Below are positions 44,728 to 52,881 of a stretch of 64,000 bases of DNA, piece by piece; the stretch's first letter is position 1, and the number at the start of each line of letters is the position of its first letter. Origin of the DNA: BOKV01 sp041397525 (GTDB lineage Bacteria; Pseudomonadota; Alphaproteobacteria; Rhizobiales; Rhizobiaceae). Under the pieces are notes generated by a model. That model ran no database searches and was not told the DNA's origin. It saw only the letters and a program-made list of their open reading frames with translations. The position numbers were made by a program, and so were the translations under genes. The stretch spans positions 620,001 to 684,000 of the forward strand of contig JAWKWL010000001.1 in assembly GCA_041397525.1 (NCBI GenBank). Reading direction: 5' to 3'.

Positions 44728-45485
44728 TGCGGCGTTCCGGTTTGCGGGGCTGGCAAAAATGCAGACGGGAAACGCAGGTCTGCGACCCAGTTTTCTGCCC
44801 CCTTGTAGATCAGGATCATCGAGAAATACGGCGCCTTGTCTTCGCCGGCATCACTAAGCGCAAGCACTTTCTGATTGGGCAACGACACGCGCTCCAGATA
44901 ACCCGCGCAATCCGTCAGCCCTTCGGCTTCGATCAGCGCCTTGATGCGCGGGAAATGCCGCCCGATCTTCATGATCGCGACCGCATCGCTTTGTTTCAGC
45001 AAGGTGGAAATCCTTGTGTCATCAAGCGGTGCGGGAATGACCGTCAGCACATCATTGCGCGCGGCAAGCGGGCGCTGCAACGCAGCCGCACTTGCCATCA
45101 TCGAGGAGACACCGGGCACGATCTCGACGGCGAATTCTCCCGCAAGGCGCTCGAACAGATACATGAACGAGCCGTAGAAAAACGGGTCCCCCTCGCACAG
45201 GACCACGACATCGCTGCCGGCCCGCAAATGCGCGCCGAGCGTGATCGCGGCTTCGTCATAAACGGCCTTTGCCGGAAACCGTTCAACCCGCATCGGGATG
45301 ATGATCGGAATTTCCAGCTGGTTCTCGCGCAGATATTGCGCAACGATAGAGCGCGCAAAGCTCTCCCCGTCATCGGGTGCCGGATAGGCAATGACCGCCG
45401 CGCCGGTCAATATCCGGTGCGCTTTCAGCGTCAGCAGTTCCGGGTCGCCCGGGCCGACACCAATGCCAAACAATGTGCCGCTCAT
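44724..45485 (-). CDS. cobI: Precorrin-2 C20-methyltransferase CobI
   Basis: SAM-dependent methylation of C20, 253 residues. It has GIGVGPGDPELLTLKAHRIL, CEGDPFFYGSFMYLFERL and EIVPGVSSMMASAAAL. Family CobI/CbiL acts on precorrin-2 or its cobalt complex. The start at 45485 overlaps the cobL stop in ATGA; a frame opening at 45515 would add ten residues with no support. Confidence 0.94.
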   Translation of the reverse strand: MSGTLFGIGVGPGDPELLTLKAHRILTGAAVIAYPAPDDGESFARSIVAQYLRENQLEIPIIIPMRVERFPAKAVYDEAAITLGAHLRAGSDVVVLCEGDPFFYGSFMYLFERLAGEFAVEIVPGVSSMMASAAALQRPLAARNDVLTVIPAPLDDTRISTLLKQSDAVAIMKIGRHFPRIKALIEAEGLTDCAGYLERVSLPNQKVLALSDAGEDKAPYFSMILIYKGAENWVADLRFPSAFLPAPQTGTPQ

Positions 45486-46702
45486 GCGCCCGCCCCCCGC
45501 TTGGTGATGCTCCACTGCGTCACCGGCATCGCCGCCCGCCAGCCGTGATAGGGGCCGACCGGATCGGCAGACTGTGTTGCTATCCGTACCAGTTCGCCGC
45601 CATGCCGCGCAAAAAGCTCCAGCAACACCGCCTCGCTTTCCAGCGTGACGGCATTGGCAACCAGCCGCCCCAATGGCTTCAACGCGGCATAGGCGCTATC
45701 AAACACGGCGTCACTCAAACCCCCGCCAATGAAAACCGCATCCGGCGCAGGCAATCCGGCCAGCGCCCCCGGTGCTTCGCCGTCAACGAGTTTCAGCGCC
45801 GGAACACCAAGCGCAAGCGCGTTGCGCGCAGACACTGCCCGCCTGTCCGCACGCGGCTCAATGCCGATCGCGCGCGCCTCCGGTGCGGCCCGCATCCATT
45901 CGATTGCGACAGACCCGCAACCAGAACCGATATCCCACAACACACCATCGCGGACGGGGATCAGCTTTGCCAGTGTAACCGCCCGCACCGTCTGCTTGGT
46001 CATTTTGCCATCATGCTCAAAGGCGCTGTCCGCAAGGCCGGTGCGCGGCAATACTTGAGCGCCACTTCCTGCAACAAGCTCAATCGCCAGCACATGAAAG
46101 GCAGGGAACTCCGGAGCATTTTCACACCACTGCCTGGCAATGCCGTCCTGCCTTGTCTCACGTGGACCACCAAGCGCCCCAAGCACCACCAGGCGGCTTT
46201 CGCCATAGCCGCGCTCCGACAGCAACCGCGCGACAGCGACCGGCGAAGTTGCATCCTTGGTGAGCAGGATCATCTTCACGCCCGGCGCCACATGCGGCAG
46301 GAACTGCTCGGCTGGCCTGCCATGGATGGTCAGCAATTCGATATCCGGCAGCGACCAGCCCAAGCGGCAGCTTGCCCACTGGAACGCCGACAATTGCGGG
46401 TGAAACCGGATTTCTTCTGCAGGTATCGAACGCAACATGCGCGCACCGACCGAGAACCACAACGGGTCACCGGTTACCAGAACAACGAGCCGCCTGCCCC
46501 TGAAGGATTTCATGGTGTCTATCATCGCGTCAAACGGCGATGGCCACGCGACCCGCTCGGCATTCACATTTGCCGACAACTGGTGGTGCCGGTCGCCACC
46601 AATGATGACTTCGGCTGTCTCCACCAGCGCTCGCGCAGCAGGCGACAGCCCGTCCATGCCGTCCTCGCCGATCCCGACAACATCAAGCCATGCCTTACTC
46701 AT
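45482..46702 (-). CDS. cobL: Precorrin-6Y C5,15-methyltransferase (decarboxylating) CobL
   Basis: Bifunctional enzyme of 406 residues, equivalent to CbiE plus CbiT. Residues 1-200 form a tetrapyrrole methylase domain (VVGIGEDGMDGLSPAARAL, VTGDPLWFSVGARML). Residues 215-406 form a class I methyltransferase that decarboxylates C12 acetate and methylates C15 (LWDIGSGCGSVAIEWMRA). The start overlaps the cobH stop by ATGA. Confidence 0.94.
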   Translation of the reverse strand: MSKAWLDVVGIGEDGMDGLSPAARALVETAEVIIGGDRHHQLSANVNAERVAWPSPFDAMIDTMKSFRGRRLVVLVTGDPLWFSVGARMLRSIPAEEIRFHPQLSAFQWASCRLGWSLPDIELLTIHGRPAEQFLPHVAPGVKMILLTKDATSPVAVARLLSERGYGESRLVVLGALGGPRETRQDGIARQWCENAPEFPAFHVLAIELVAGSGAQVLPRTGLADSAFEHDGKMTKQTVRAVTLAKLIPVRDGVLWDIGSGCGSVAIEWMRAAPEARAIGIEPRADRRAVSARNALALGVPALKLVDGEAPGALAGLPAPDAVFIGGGLSDAVFDSAYAALKPLGRLVANAVTLESEAVLLELFARHGGELVRIATQSADPVGPYHGWRAAMPVTQWSITKRGAGA

Positions 46703-47337
46703 CTGCCATCTCCGCTGCAAAGTGCATTGACAACAGACGAGGCCATGGCACTGCCGCCGCGCCGACCATGAACCAGGATGAAATCACAGCCGCGCGGGTC
46801 GGCGGCAAGTTCAGCCTTGCTTTCCGCTGCTCCGACAAAACCAACCGGCATGCCGATGATGAGCGCCGGTTTCGGCCAGCCATTGTCGATCAGTTCCAGC
46901 AGGTGAAACAGCGCAGTCGGCGCATTGCCGATGACAACGATGCTGCCTGAAAGCTGTTCGCGCCAGAGTTCAACACCAGCAGCACTGCGGGTATATTGGG
47001 TGCGCTTGCCGATCTCGGCGGCCTGCGGATCATTGAGCGTGCAGATCAGCGGATTGTCTGCAGGCAGGCGTGAGGCGATGATCCCGGCCTTGACCATTTC
47101 CACATCACAGAAAACCGCCTTGCCTGCGCCAAGTGCTGCCCGGCCCGCCTCGGCAGCTCCCGCCGAGAAGGCAAGATCATCGACAATGTCCGGCATACCA
47201 CAGGAGTGGATCAGCCGCAGCGCCACGCCGCGCATGGCCGCAGGCAGCCGCGCAAGATCGGCCTCGGCTTCGACAATCGCAAAGGACTGGCGGTAAATCT
47301 CCGCCGGATCGCGAATGTGATCAGGTACGGGTGCCAT
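46699..47337 (-). CDS. cobH: Precorrin-8X methylmutase CobH
   Basis: Migrates the methyl group from C11 to C12 to give hydrogenobyrinic or cobyrinic acid, 212 residues. It has the active-site segment RLIHSCGMPDIVDDL, DVEMVKAGI, IGNAPTALFHLLELI and PVGFVGAAESK. Three bases separate it from cbiX upstream. Confidence 0.95.
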   Translation of the reverse strand: MAPVPDHIRDPAEIYRQSFAIVEAEADLARLPAAMRGVALRLIHSCGMPDIVDDLAFSAGAAEAGRAALGAGKAVFCDVEMVKAGIIASRLPADNPLICTLNDPQAAEIGKRTQYTRSAAGVELWREQLSGSIVVIGNAPTALFHLLELIDNGWPKPALIIGMPVGFVGAAESKAELAADPRGCDFILVHGRRGGSAMASSVVNALCSGDGR

Positions 47338-47340
47338 TAC

Positions 47341-48615
47341 TCAGGTCGGCTTTTTCAGCGATTTCGGCCCGAGCGGATGATCGGCATGCGGATAGGGATG
47401 ATGATGGTGCCCATGCCCGTGACTGTGCTCGCGGCTATGATCATGGCCATGATGATGACCATGATGATGATGGTCATGCCCGTGATCATGCCCATGGTCG
47501 TGCCCATGGTCGTGCCCGTGGTCGTGCCTGTGGTCGTGCCTGTGGTCGTGCCTGTGGTCGTGGTGGTGATGGTGTCCATGATCATGGTGATGGCCGTGAT
47601 CCGCCACTGGCTCGAGTGTTCCAGCGTCGGAATGGCTGTGAACCGGTGTCCATTCCAGACCATGTTTCCTGCAGAAGTCCTCGTCGCGGCAGGCACCGTT
47701 GCAATCGCCGTTGCATGGGCAGTTTGCGGGCGCGCCGCCCACCCCTTCAACATGGTGGTGATGGCTTGCCTGTGCTAGCCCCACTTCTGCCTCGAAGCCA
47801 AGCACCTGCTCCCGATATTTGCACATTTGGCAGTTCATCACTGCCTTGCCCTCGAGTATTTCGCCGATGCGGTCTTCCAGCGTCGCAATCACCAGCGGAT
47901 GATCGTTGAGATAGTCGGCCTTGATGAATTCGATGTCAGGGTGGCGAGCCGCCACCTCATCGGTTGATGAATAGATCCGCTTCACCAACACCCCGGTAAA
48001 CAGGAAATAGGGAAACACCACGACGCGCTTGTAACCAAGGCGCGCAACATGTTCGAGGCCGGGTTCCACCAGCGGGAAAGTGACGCCGGAATAGACAGTC
48101 TCGGCCCAACCGAAGCCCATTCCTTCCCACAGCATCCGACAGACCTTGGATACATTTGAATTGGCGTCAGGATCGGAGGAACCGCGCCCCACTGTGACCA
48201 GCATGGTTTCATGGCGCGAAACATTTCCACCAGCCCCGTCCAGCGCTTCGGCAATCCGCTCGCCTGCAGCGCGGATCATCTTGAGGTCGACACCCAGTTC
48301 ACGGCCGTATTCGACCGTGATGCCGGGGTTCATCGCCGCCCAGGAATTCAGCACCGAAGGAATGTCATTCTTGGCATGGCCGGCTGCAAACAACATGCCG
48401 GGTACAGCAAGGATGCGCTTGCAACCAGCGTCACGCAATTTGTCGAGACCCGAATGCAGCACCGGATTGCAGAATTCCAGATAGCCATATTCGACCGGCA
48501 CTTCGGGATGGCGCGCACGCAATGCTTCGGCAAGCTGCGCAAATTCCCGCGCTGCGTTCTGGTTGCGGCTGCCATGGCCACACACCATGATGCCTGTGTT
48601 TGCAGGAAGCTTCAT
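47341..48615 (-). CDS. cbiX: Long-form sirohydrochlorin cobaltochelatase CbiX with Fe-S motif and His-rich tail
   Basis: A 424-residue protein. Two CbiX/SirB chelatase halves cover residues 8-130 (CGHGSRN with His14, FAAGHAKNDIP with His80) and 135-258. A CxxC pair follows (MNCQMC, Cys262 and Cys265), then more cysteines at 299-315, which could hold an iron-sulfur cluster as described for the large CbiX of Bacillus megaterium. Residues 340-407 are a His/Asp/Gly tract built of DHGHDH- and DHRHDH-like repeats. It inserts Co2+ into sirohydrochlorin early in the pathway; the tail may store or deliver metal. It overlaps the small gene upstream by four bases. Confidence 0.9.
   Translation of the reverse strand: MKLPANTGIMVCGHGSRNQNAAREFAQLAEALRARHPEVPVEYGYLEFCNPVLHSGLDKLRDAGCKRILAVPGMLFAAGHAKNDIPSVLNSWAAMNPGITVEYGRELGVDLKMIRAAGERIAEALDGAGGNVSRHETMLVTVGRGSSDPDANSNVSKVCRMLWEGMGFGWAETVYSGVTFPLVEPGLEHVARLGYKRVVVFPYFLFTGVLVKRIYSSTDEVAARHPDIEFIKADYLNDHPLVIATLEDRIGEILEGKAVMNCQMCKYREQVLGFEAEVGLAQASHHHHVEGVGGAPANCPCNGDCNGACRDEDFCRKHGLEWTPVHSHSDAGTLEPVADHGHHHDHGHHHHHDHRHDHRHDHRHDHGHDHGHDHGHDHGHDHHHHGHHHGHDHSREHSHGHGHHHHPYPHADHPLGPKSLKKPT
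47438..47600 (-). repeat. Short tandem repeats encoding the CbiX His tract
   Basis: On the given strand this stretch is a run of near-identical 12-base units such as GTCGTGCCCATG and GTCGTGCCTGTG, plus CAT/GAT-rich stretches. The first type codes for HGHD, the second for HRHD on the reverse strand. Such arrays can change length by slippage, so tail length may vary between strains. Confidence 0.75.
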
Positions 48616-48869
48616 GCGGGCTGGCCTTCGCCTTCAACCTCGTCTGTGGGTTCCTCGCTTTCGCTTGCCTCTTGCATATCGGATTCCGCTTCATCCTTTG
48701 GCAGTAACGCGATCGCAGCCGCGCCCGCTGCGCCAGCAAGGCCAAGTGCTATCCCGATCCAGTGGCTGTGCCCGGCCAGATCACCCAGATGGCCAAGATG
48801 CGCGTGTGCCGTACCCGGCTGGATAGCCGTGGATAGAGTTGCCGCAAGGATTGTCAGAATTCTTCTCAT
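48612..48869 (-). CDS. Small exported His-containing membrane protein heading the cbiX operon
   Basis: An 85-residue protein. A signal peptide ends near THAHA, followed by HLGHLGDLAGHSHWIGI, one hydrophobic helix (IALGLAGAAGAAAIALL) and an acidic Glu-rich tail. From memory it resembles small proteins annotated DUF6732, which have the same pattern of His residues before one helix. It overlaps cbiX by ATGA and leads the cobalamin operon, so a role in cobalt handling is a reasonable inference. No enzyme motif is present. Confidence 0.65.
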   Translation of the reverse strand: MRRILTILAATLSTAIQPGTAHAHLGHLGDLAGHSHWIGIALGLAGAAGAAAIALLPKDEAESDMQEASESEEPTDEVEGEGQPA

Positions 48870-49270
48870 GCTGGTTTTCCATCATGCGCCGGTTGCAGGA
48901 AATGGCGCATCCCCCGGCAAAGGACCGGAAGGCGGAAAAACCGGTTGGCGAAATTCGCCAGACAGCTCCGGACTTGGTTCCCTGTCTGGGTCAACCGCAC
49001 CGGAATCGGTTTCAGCCTCTTGTCCGCATTGCGGGAAGGCACCGTCTCGAATTCCGGAAACTAGACGCAGGCCGCACCCGCGTCAAACGCAATCACGGCA
49101 GTTGCGGGCGTGATTTGAACATGGCGGAAATTTGCTGTTTTGCCGGAAAACTTCTTGTGCACCGCCAATCGCCTGTTACGTTGATCCTTCCTGGACAACT
49201 GGGGCAGATATTCCAGAGCAGGTTTTTTTGGCTTCGTGAATTGCGGCGTCACCATAGAGGAGAGAAAAAC
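48870..49270. promoter_or_regulatory. Divergent control region with structured leader of the cbiX operon
   Basis: This 400-base region lies between the cbiX operon and the TRAP genes. Read on the reverse strand, the 120 bases before the operon can fold into three hairpins: ATGCGCC/GGCGCAT (48884-48910), GGCGAA/TTCGCC (48947-48959) and CCAGACAG/CTGTCTGG (48958-48989). Fragments such as GGTGC, GGGAA and CCGGAGCTG recall the cobalamin riboswitch core, but the B12 box is missing. A good ribosome site, AGAGGAGAG, lies before the TRAP gene. Confidence 0.4.
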
Positions 49271-50284
49271 ATGGGCATGTTTTCAAAAACCATCAAGACA
49301 ATTGCCAGTGCAGCGGTCTTCGCGGCCACCCTTGGCGGCGCAGCAATTGCGCAGGACATCAAATTCTTCACCATCGGTACTGGCGGCACGGGAGCCACTT
49401 ATTACCCCGTTGGCGGCGTGATCGCCAACGCAATCTCCAATCCTCCCGGCTCCCGCCCGTGCGAAGAGGGCGGCAGCTGCGGCGTGCCGGGACTGATTGC
49501 ATCAGCCGTATCCTCGCGCGGATCGGTCGACAATATCAACGCAATCCTTTCCGGCCTGCGTGACTCGGGCTTCGCCCAGTCTGACGTCGCCTATTGGGCG
49601 TCAACCGGAACCGGCACCATGGAAGGCAAGCCACCGGCAGAAGACCTGCGTACCATTGCAGCGCTTTTTCCCGAGCACATCCACCTGATTGCGCTGAAGG
49701 ACAGCGGCATCAATTCCGTCGCCGATCTCAAGGGCAAGCGCGTATCGCTGGATGAACCAGGTTCAGGTACCCGTGTGGACGCACAGATGATCCTCGAGGC
49801 CAATGGACTTGCGGTTACGGATGTGCAGGCCGAGGACCTCAAGCCTGGCCCGGCAGCAGAAGCGCTGCGCAATGGTAAGATCGATGCTTTCTTCATCGTT
49901 GCAGGCTATCCCACCGGCTCGGTCGTGGAACTGGCTTCCGCAACCCCTATCAAGCTCGTGCCGATTGACGGTGACGGGGCCAAGGCACTCACCGACAAAT
50001 ACGGCTTCTTCTCGCAAAGCGACATTCCTGCAGGCACCTATGAAGGTGTTGACGCAACTTCGACGGTTTCCGTCGGCGCACAGTGGTTCACCAGCGCCAA
50101 GCAAGACGATGAGCTGATCTACCAGATCACCAAGGCGTTGTGGAACGACAATACCCGCAAGCTGCTTGATGTCGGCCATGCCAAGGGCAAGTCCATCACG
50201 CCGGATACCGCGCTTTCGGGCGTTGGCGTACCGCTGCATGCCGGTGCAGAGCGCTTCTACAAGGAAGCCGGCCTGCTGAAGTAA
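49271..50284 (+). CDS. TAXI family TRAP transporter solute-binding protein
   Basis: A 337-residue periplasmic receptor. The signal peptide ends GGAAIA at about residue 27. The mature protein begins FFTIGTGGTGATYYPVGGVIANAIS, the TAXI-family signature, followed by DSGINSVADLKGKRVSLDEPGSGTR split over the usual lobes. Relatives bind glutamate, other carboxylates or unknown acids; the ligand is not evident. It pairs with the fused permease downstream. A strong terminator-like hairpin sits between them and could lower permease expression. Confidence 0.92.
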   Translation: MGMFSKTIKTIASAAVFAATLGGAAIAQDIKFFTIGTGGTGATYYPVGGVIANAISNPPGSRPCEEGGSCGVPGLIASAVSSRGSVDNINAILSGLRDSGFAQSDVAYWASTGTGTMEGKPPAEDLRTIAALFPEHIHLIALKDSGINSVADLKGKRVSLDEPGSGTRVDAQMILEANGLAVTDVQAEDLKPGPAAEALRNGKIDAFFIVAGYPTGSVVELASATPIKLVPIDGDGAKALTDKYGFFSQSDIPAGTYEGVDATSTVSVGAQWFTSAKQDDELIYQITKALWNDNTRKLLDVGHAKGKSITPDTALSGVGVPLHAGAERFYKEAGLLK

Positions 50285-50309
50285 CAGCGGGCAACTGCAA
50301 CACCATCGA

Positions 50310-50333
50310 CCCGGGCGCCAGCGCCCGGGTTTT
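50310..50333 (+). terminator. Intra-operon terminator/attenuator between TRAP genes
   Basis: A perfect 9-bp stem, CCCGGGCGC (50310-50318) and GCGCCCGGG (50321-50329), with a two-base nominal loop, then TTTT. Between a binding-protein gene and its permease gene such a hairpin usually lets the first be made in excess. Confidence 0.75.
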
Positions 50334-50366
50334 GCGCTTGGGACCGCATTTCCTTGGGGGGCATGA

Positions 50367-52409
50367 ATGAGCAACGGGATCGACACCAGTCTGGATATTG
50401 AACTGGATGCGGCAAAGCTCGATCAGATCGAGCGCAAATACGATCCGGAGACGGCCTTCAGGCCCACCGGGCCAAGGCTTGCGGTATTCATTACAGCGAC
50501 CCTGGTCGCAATGTCGGTCTATCATTTTTATGCGTCCGGCTTCGGACTGATGCGCGAACTGACACATCGCGGCATCCACATTTCCTTTGTGCTTGGCCTG
50601 ACCTTCCTTCTGTTTTCATGGCGCAGGTCGGACGGCACAACTCTGCCAAAACCCGCATGGTTTCGCTTCGAGGGCGTCGCCATCATGGACATGGCGTTCA
50701 GCCTGCTCGCGATTGCTTGTGCGCTTTACCTGCCCTTGTTGCCGCCTGGACTGGTCGCAGAGCGGGTAGGCAACCCGTCACAAACCGACCTGCTGATGGG
50801 CACGGGCCTGCTGCTGCTGACACTGGAGGCAACGCGCCGTTCCGTTGGCCCAACCCTTCCAGCAATTGCACTTCTTTTCATCGCGTTTGCGGTTTTCGGA
50901 CCCTGGGCACCGGGTGCGTTGAAGCATGGCGGCACCAGCTGGCTCGGTCTCATCAACCACCTCTACATGACCAATCAGGGCATTTACGGCATCGCCATCG
51001 GCGTCATGGCGCAATATGTGTTCCTGTTCATCCTGTTTGGCGTTCTGGCAACCCGCATCGGGCTTGGCCAGCTGTTCATCGATCTGGCAATGGTCATTGC
51101 CGGGCGCTATTCCGGCGGTCCCGCCAAGGTGGCAATCTTCTCGTCCGCCTTCATGGGAACAATCTCCGGTTCCTCCATAGCCAATACCGTGACCACCGGC
51201 GCATTGACGATCCCGGCCATGAAGCGCGTCGGCTACCCGGCCCATTTTGCAGCGGCTGTTGAAGCCACAGCTTCGACCGGCGGCCAGATCACCCCGCCAA
51301 TCCTTGGTGCAGCGGCCTTCATCATGGTCGAATATCTGGAAATCCCGCTGCGCGACATTCTCGCTGCAGCACTCTTTCCGGCACTCCTGCACTATTTCGG
51401 CATCTTCATCATGGTGCATCTGGAAGCCCGGAAACTCGGCCTTCGCGGTCTCAAGGCCGGTGAATTGCCAAAGGCAGGTCTTGTCCTGCGCCAGCACTGG
51501 CTTTCGATCATCCCGTTGGTGATCCTGGTCTACCTGATCCTGACCGGCCGTACACCTGATTTTGCCGCCGTCTACGGCATCATCGCTTGCGTTGTTGTCG
51601 GCTTCCTCAATCCCGTCAACCGCCTAACGATTCCCGACCTGTGGAGCGGACTGGCAGCGGGTGCCCGCAATACCATCGCCGTCGGCGCGGCGGCCGCCTG
51701 TGTCGGAATCATTGTTGGCGTCGTGACGCTTACCGGTGTCGGTTTCCGGCTCGGCTACGTGGTCGTGCAGACCGCATCCGACCTAGGTGGGCTTGCCAGC
51801 TCCATCTGGCCGCTTTCCTGGTTCAGCGTGACCCAATGGGCATTGTTCTTCTCTCTGATCCTGATCGCAGTGTCCTGCATCCTGATGGGTGCAGGCATCC
51901 CGACCACGGCCACCTATATCATCCTGGTCGCGGTCGCAGCCCCTGCTCTCGCCCAGTTGAGCGTTCAGCCGCTGGTGGCGCATTTCTTCGTGTTCTATTA
52001 CGGGGTTCTGGCCGACATCACGCCACCGGTGGCGCTTGCCGCCTATGCAGCGGCAGGCATTGCCGGATCAAACCCGTTCCAGACCGGCAACACCGCCTTC
52101 CGGCTCGGGATCGCCAAGGCGCTGGTTCCCTTCGTCTTCGTCTATTCGCCTTCGCTGCTATTGGTGGCGGATGGCTTCACCTGGGCTGCTTTCACCATCA
52201 CGCTGATCGGCGCGATGATCGGCATCAGCCTGATCGGAACGGCCTTTTCAGGCTACCTGCTGGCACCATTGACCAAGCTTCAACGCTGGTGGACCGCCAT
52301 GACCGCGATGTTTTTCATCGCGCCAGGCCTTTCGACAATGGCAATTGGTGCAGCCTTGTTTGCGCCGATATTGCTGTTGCAATGGCGCGCCTACAGGGCG
52401 GCCAGATAG
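50367..52409 (+). CDS. TRAP transporter permease, fused small and large subunits (DctQM-like)
   Basis: A 680-residue inner-membrane protein with roughly 16-18 hydrophobic segments. The first ~190 residues correspond to the 4-helix small subunit. The rest is the DctM-like large subunit with YSGGPAKVAIFSSAFMGTISG, GYPAHFAAAVEATASTGGQI and PPVALAAYAAAGIAG. Such fusions typically accompany TAXI receptors and use a sodium or proton gradient. The start follows TTGGGGGG. Confidence 0.92.
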   Translation: MSNGIDTSLDIELDAAKLDQIERKYDPETAFRPTGPRLAVFITATLVAMSVYHFYASGFGLMRELTHRGIHISFVLGLTFLLFSWRRSDGTTLPKPAWFRFEGVAIMDMAFSLLAIACALYLPLLPPGLVAERVGNPSQTDLLMGTGLLLLTLEATRRSVGPTLPAIALLFIAFAVFGPWAPGALKHGGTSWLGLINHLYMTNQGIYGIAIGVMAQYVFLFILFGVLATRIGLGQLFIDLAMVIAGRYSGGPAKVAIFSSAFMGTISGSSIANTVTTGALTIPAMKRVGYPAHFAAAVEATASTGGQITPPILGAAAFIMVEYLEIPLRDILAAALFPALLHYFGIFIMVHLEARKLGLRGLKAGELPKAGLVLRQHWLSIIPLVILVYLILTGRTPDFAAVYGIIACVVVGFLNPVNRLTIPDLWSGLAAGARNTIAVGAAAACVGIIVGVVTLTGVGFRLGYVVVQTASDLGGLASSIWPLSWFSVTQWALFFSLILIAVSCILMGAGIPTTATYIILVAVAAPALAQLSVQPLVAHFFVFYYGVLADITPPVALAAYAAAGIAGSNPFQTGNTAFRLGIAKALVPFVFVYSPSLLLVADGFTWAAFTITLIGAMIGISLIGTAFSGYLLAPLTKLQRWWTAMTAMFFIAPGLSTMAIGAALFAPILLLQWRAYRAAR

Positions 52410-52412
52410 ACC

Positions 52413-52847
52413 TCAGCCCTCGCGTGCCCTGCGGATGTCTTCTGCAGTCAATCCGAGGATCTTGGCAGTGTTCCGGATCAGTTCGACCTCATGCTCATGC
52501 AGTTCATCATCCGACTTGGCGATTGAAAGCATGTGCACCAGCAGCGAGCGTTTTCGTTCAACCGGCAGGTCCGTGAATATCACGGCCGCCTGGCTGGCGC
52601 TGGTCTCATAGCCAAAATCCTTCAGATATTGCAGCACTTGCGGCACATCCTCCTCGGGAATGCCGAAGGCCGTTTCGCACAACCGGGTGAAACTCTGCAT
52701 CTCCTCCGACAGCAACTCGCCATCGGCAAACATCATGCGCACCAGCAGCACCAGTTCGCAGGTCAGTTCAATATCCTCCGACACCATCCGAACGGACTTG
52801 TTGCCCTCGACAAACTCCATCAGACTTTGCAGCAGTGATTTTGCCAT
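52413..52847 (-). CDS. TerB family protein
   Basis: A 144-residue soluble all-alpha protein with the TerB-like pattern: LLVRMMFADGELLSEEMQSF, then HMLSIAKSDDELHEHEVELIRNTAKILGL. The paired acidic helices are thought to bind divalent metal. It ends three bases from the stop of the TRAP permease on the opposite strand and precedes no other ter gene. The TerB-like protein at 2723 differs in having membrane segments. Confidence 0.8.
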   Translation of the reverse strand: MAKSLLQSLMEFVEGNKSVRMVSEDIELTCELVLLVRMMFADGELLSEEMQSFTRLCETAFGIPEEDVPQVLQYLKDFGYETSASQAAVIFTDLPVERKRSLLVHMLSIAKSDDELHEHEVELIRNTAKILGLTAEDIRRAREG

Positions 52848-52881
52848 CTCGTTCTCCCCGGTCTGGAGACTGCATTTGCCA

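Noticed and set aside
44628..46771. Two long forward frames opposite cobI and cobL
   Set aside because: Shadow frames in G+C-rich DNA; rich in Arg/Gln with no domain resemblance, while both reverse genes are unambiguous.
47206..47778. Long forward frame across the CbiX tail coding for a Met/Val-rich, very hydrophobic protein
   Set aside because: It is the antisense reading of the His-codon repeats (CAT/GTG runs) and has no ribosome site; the reverse-strand CbiX explains the sequence.
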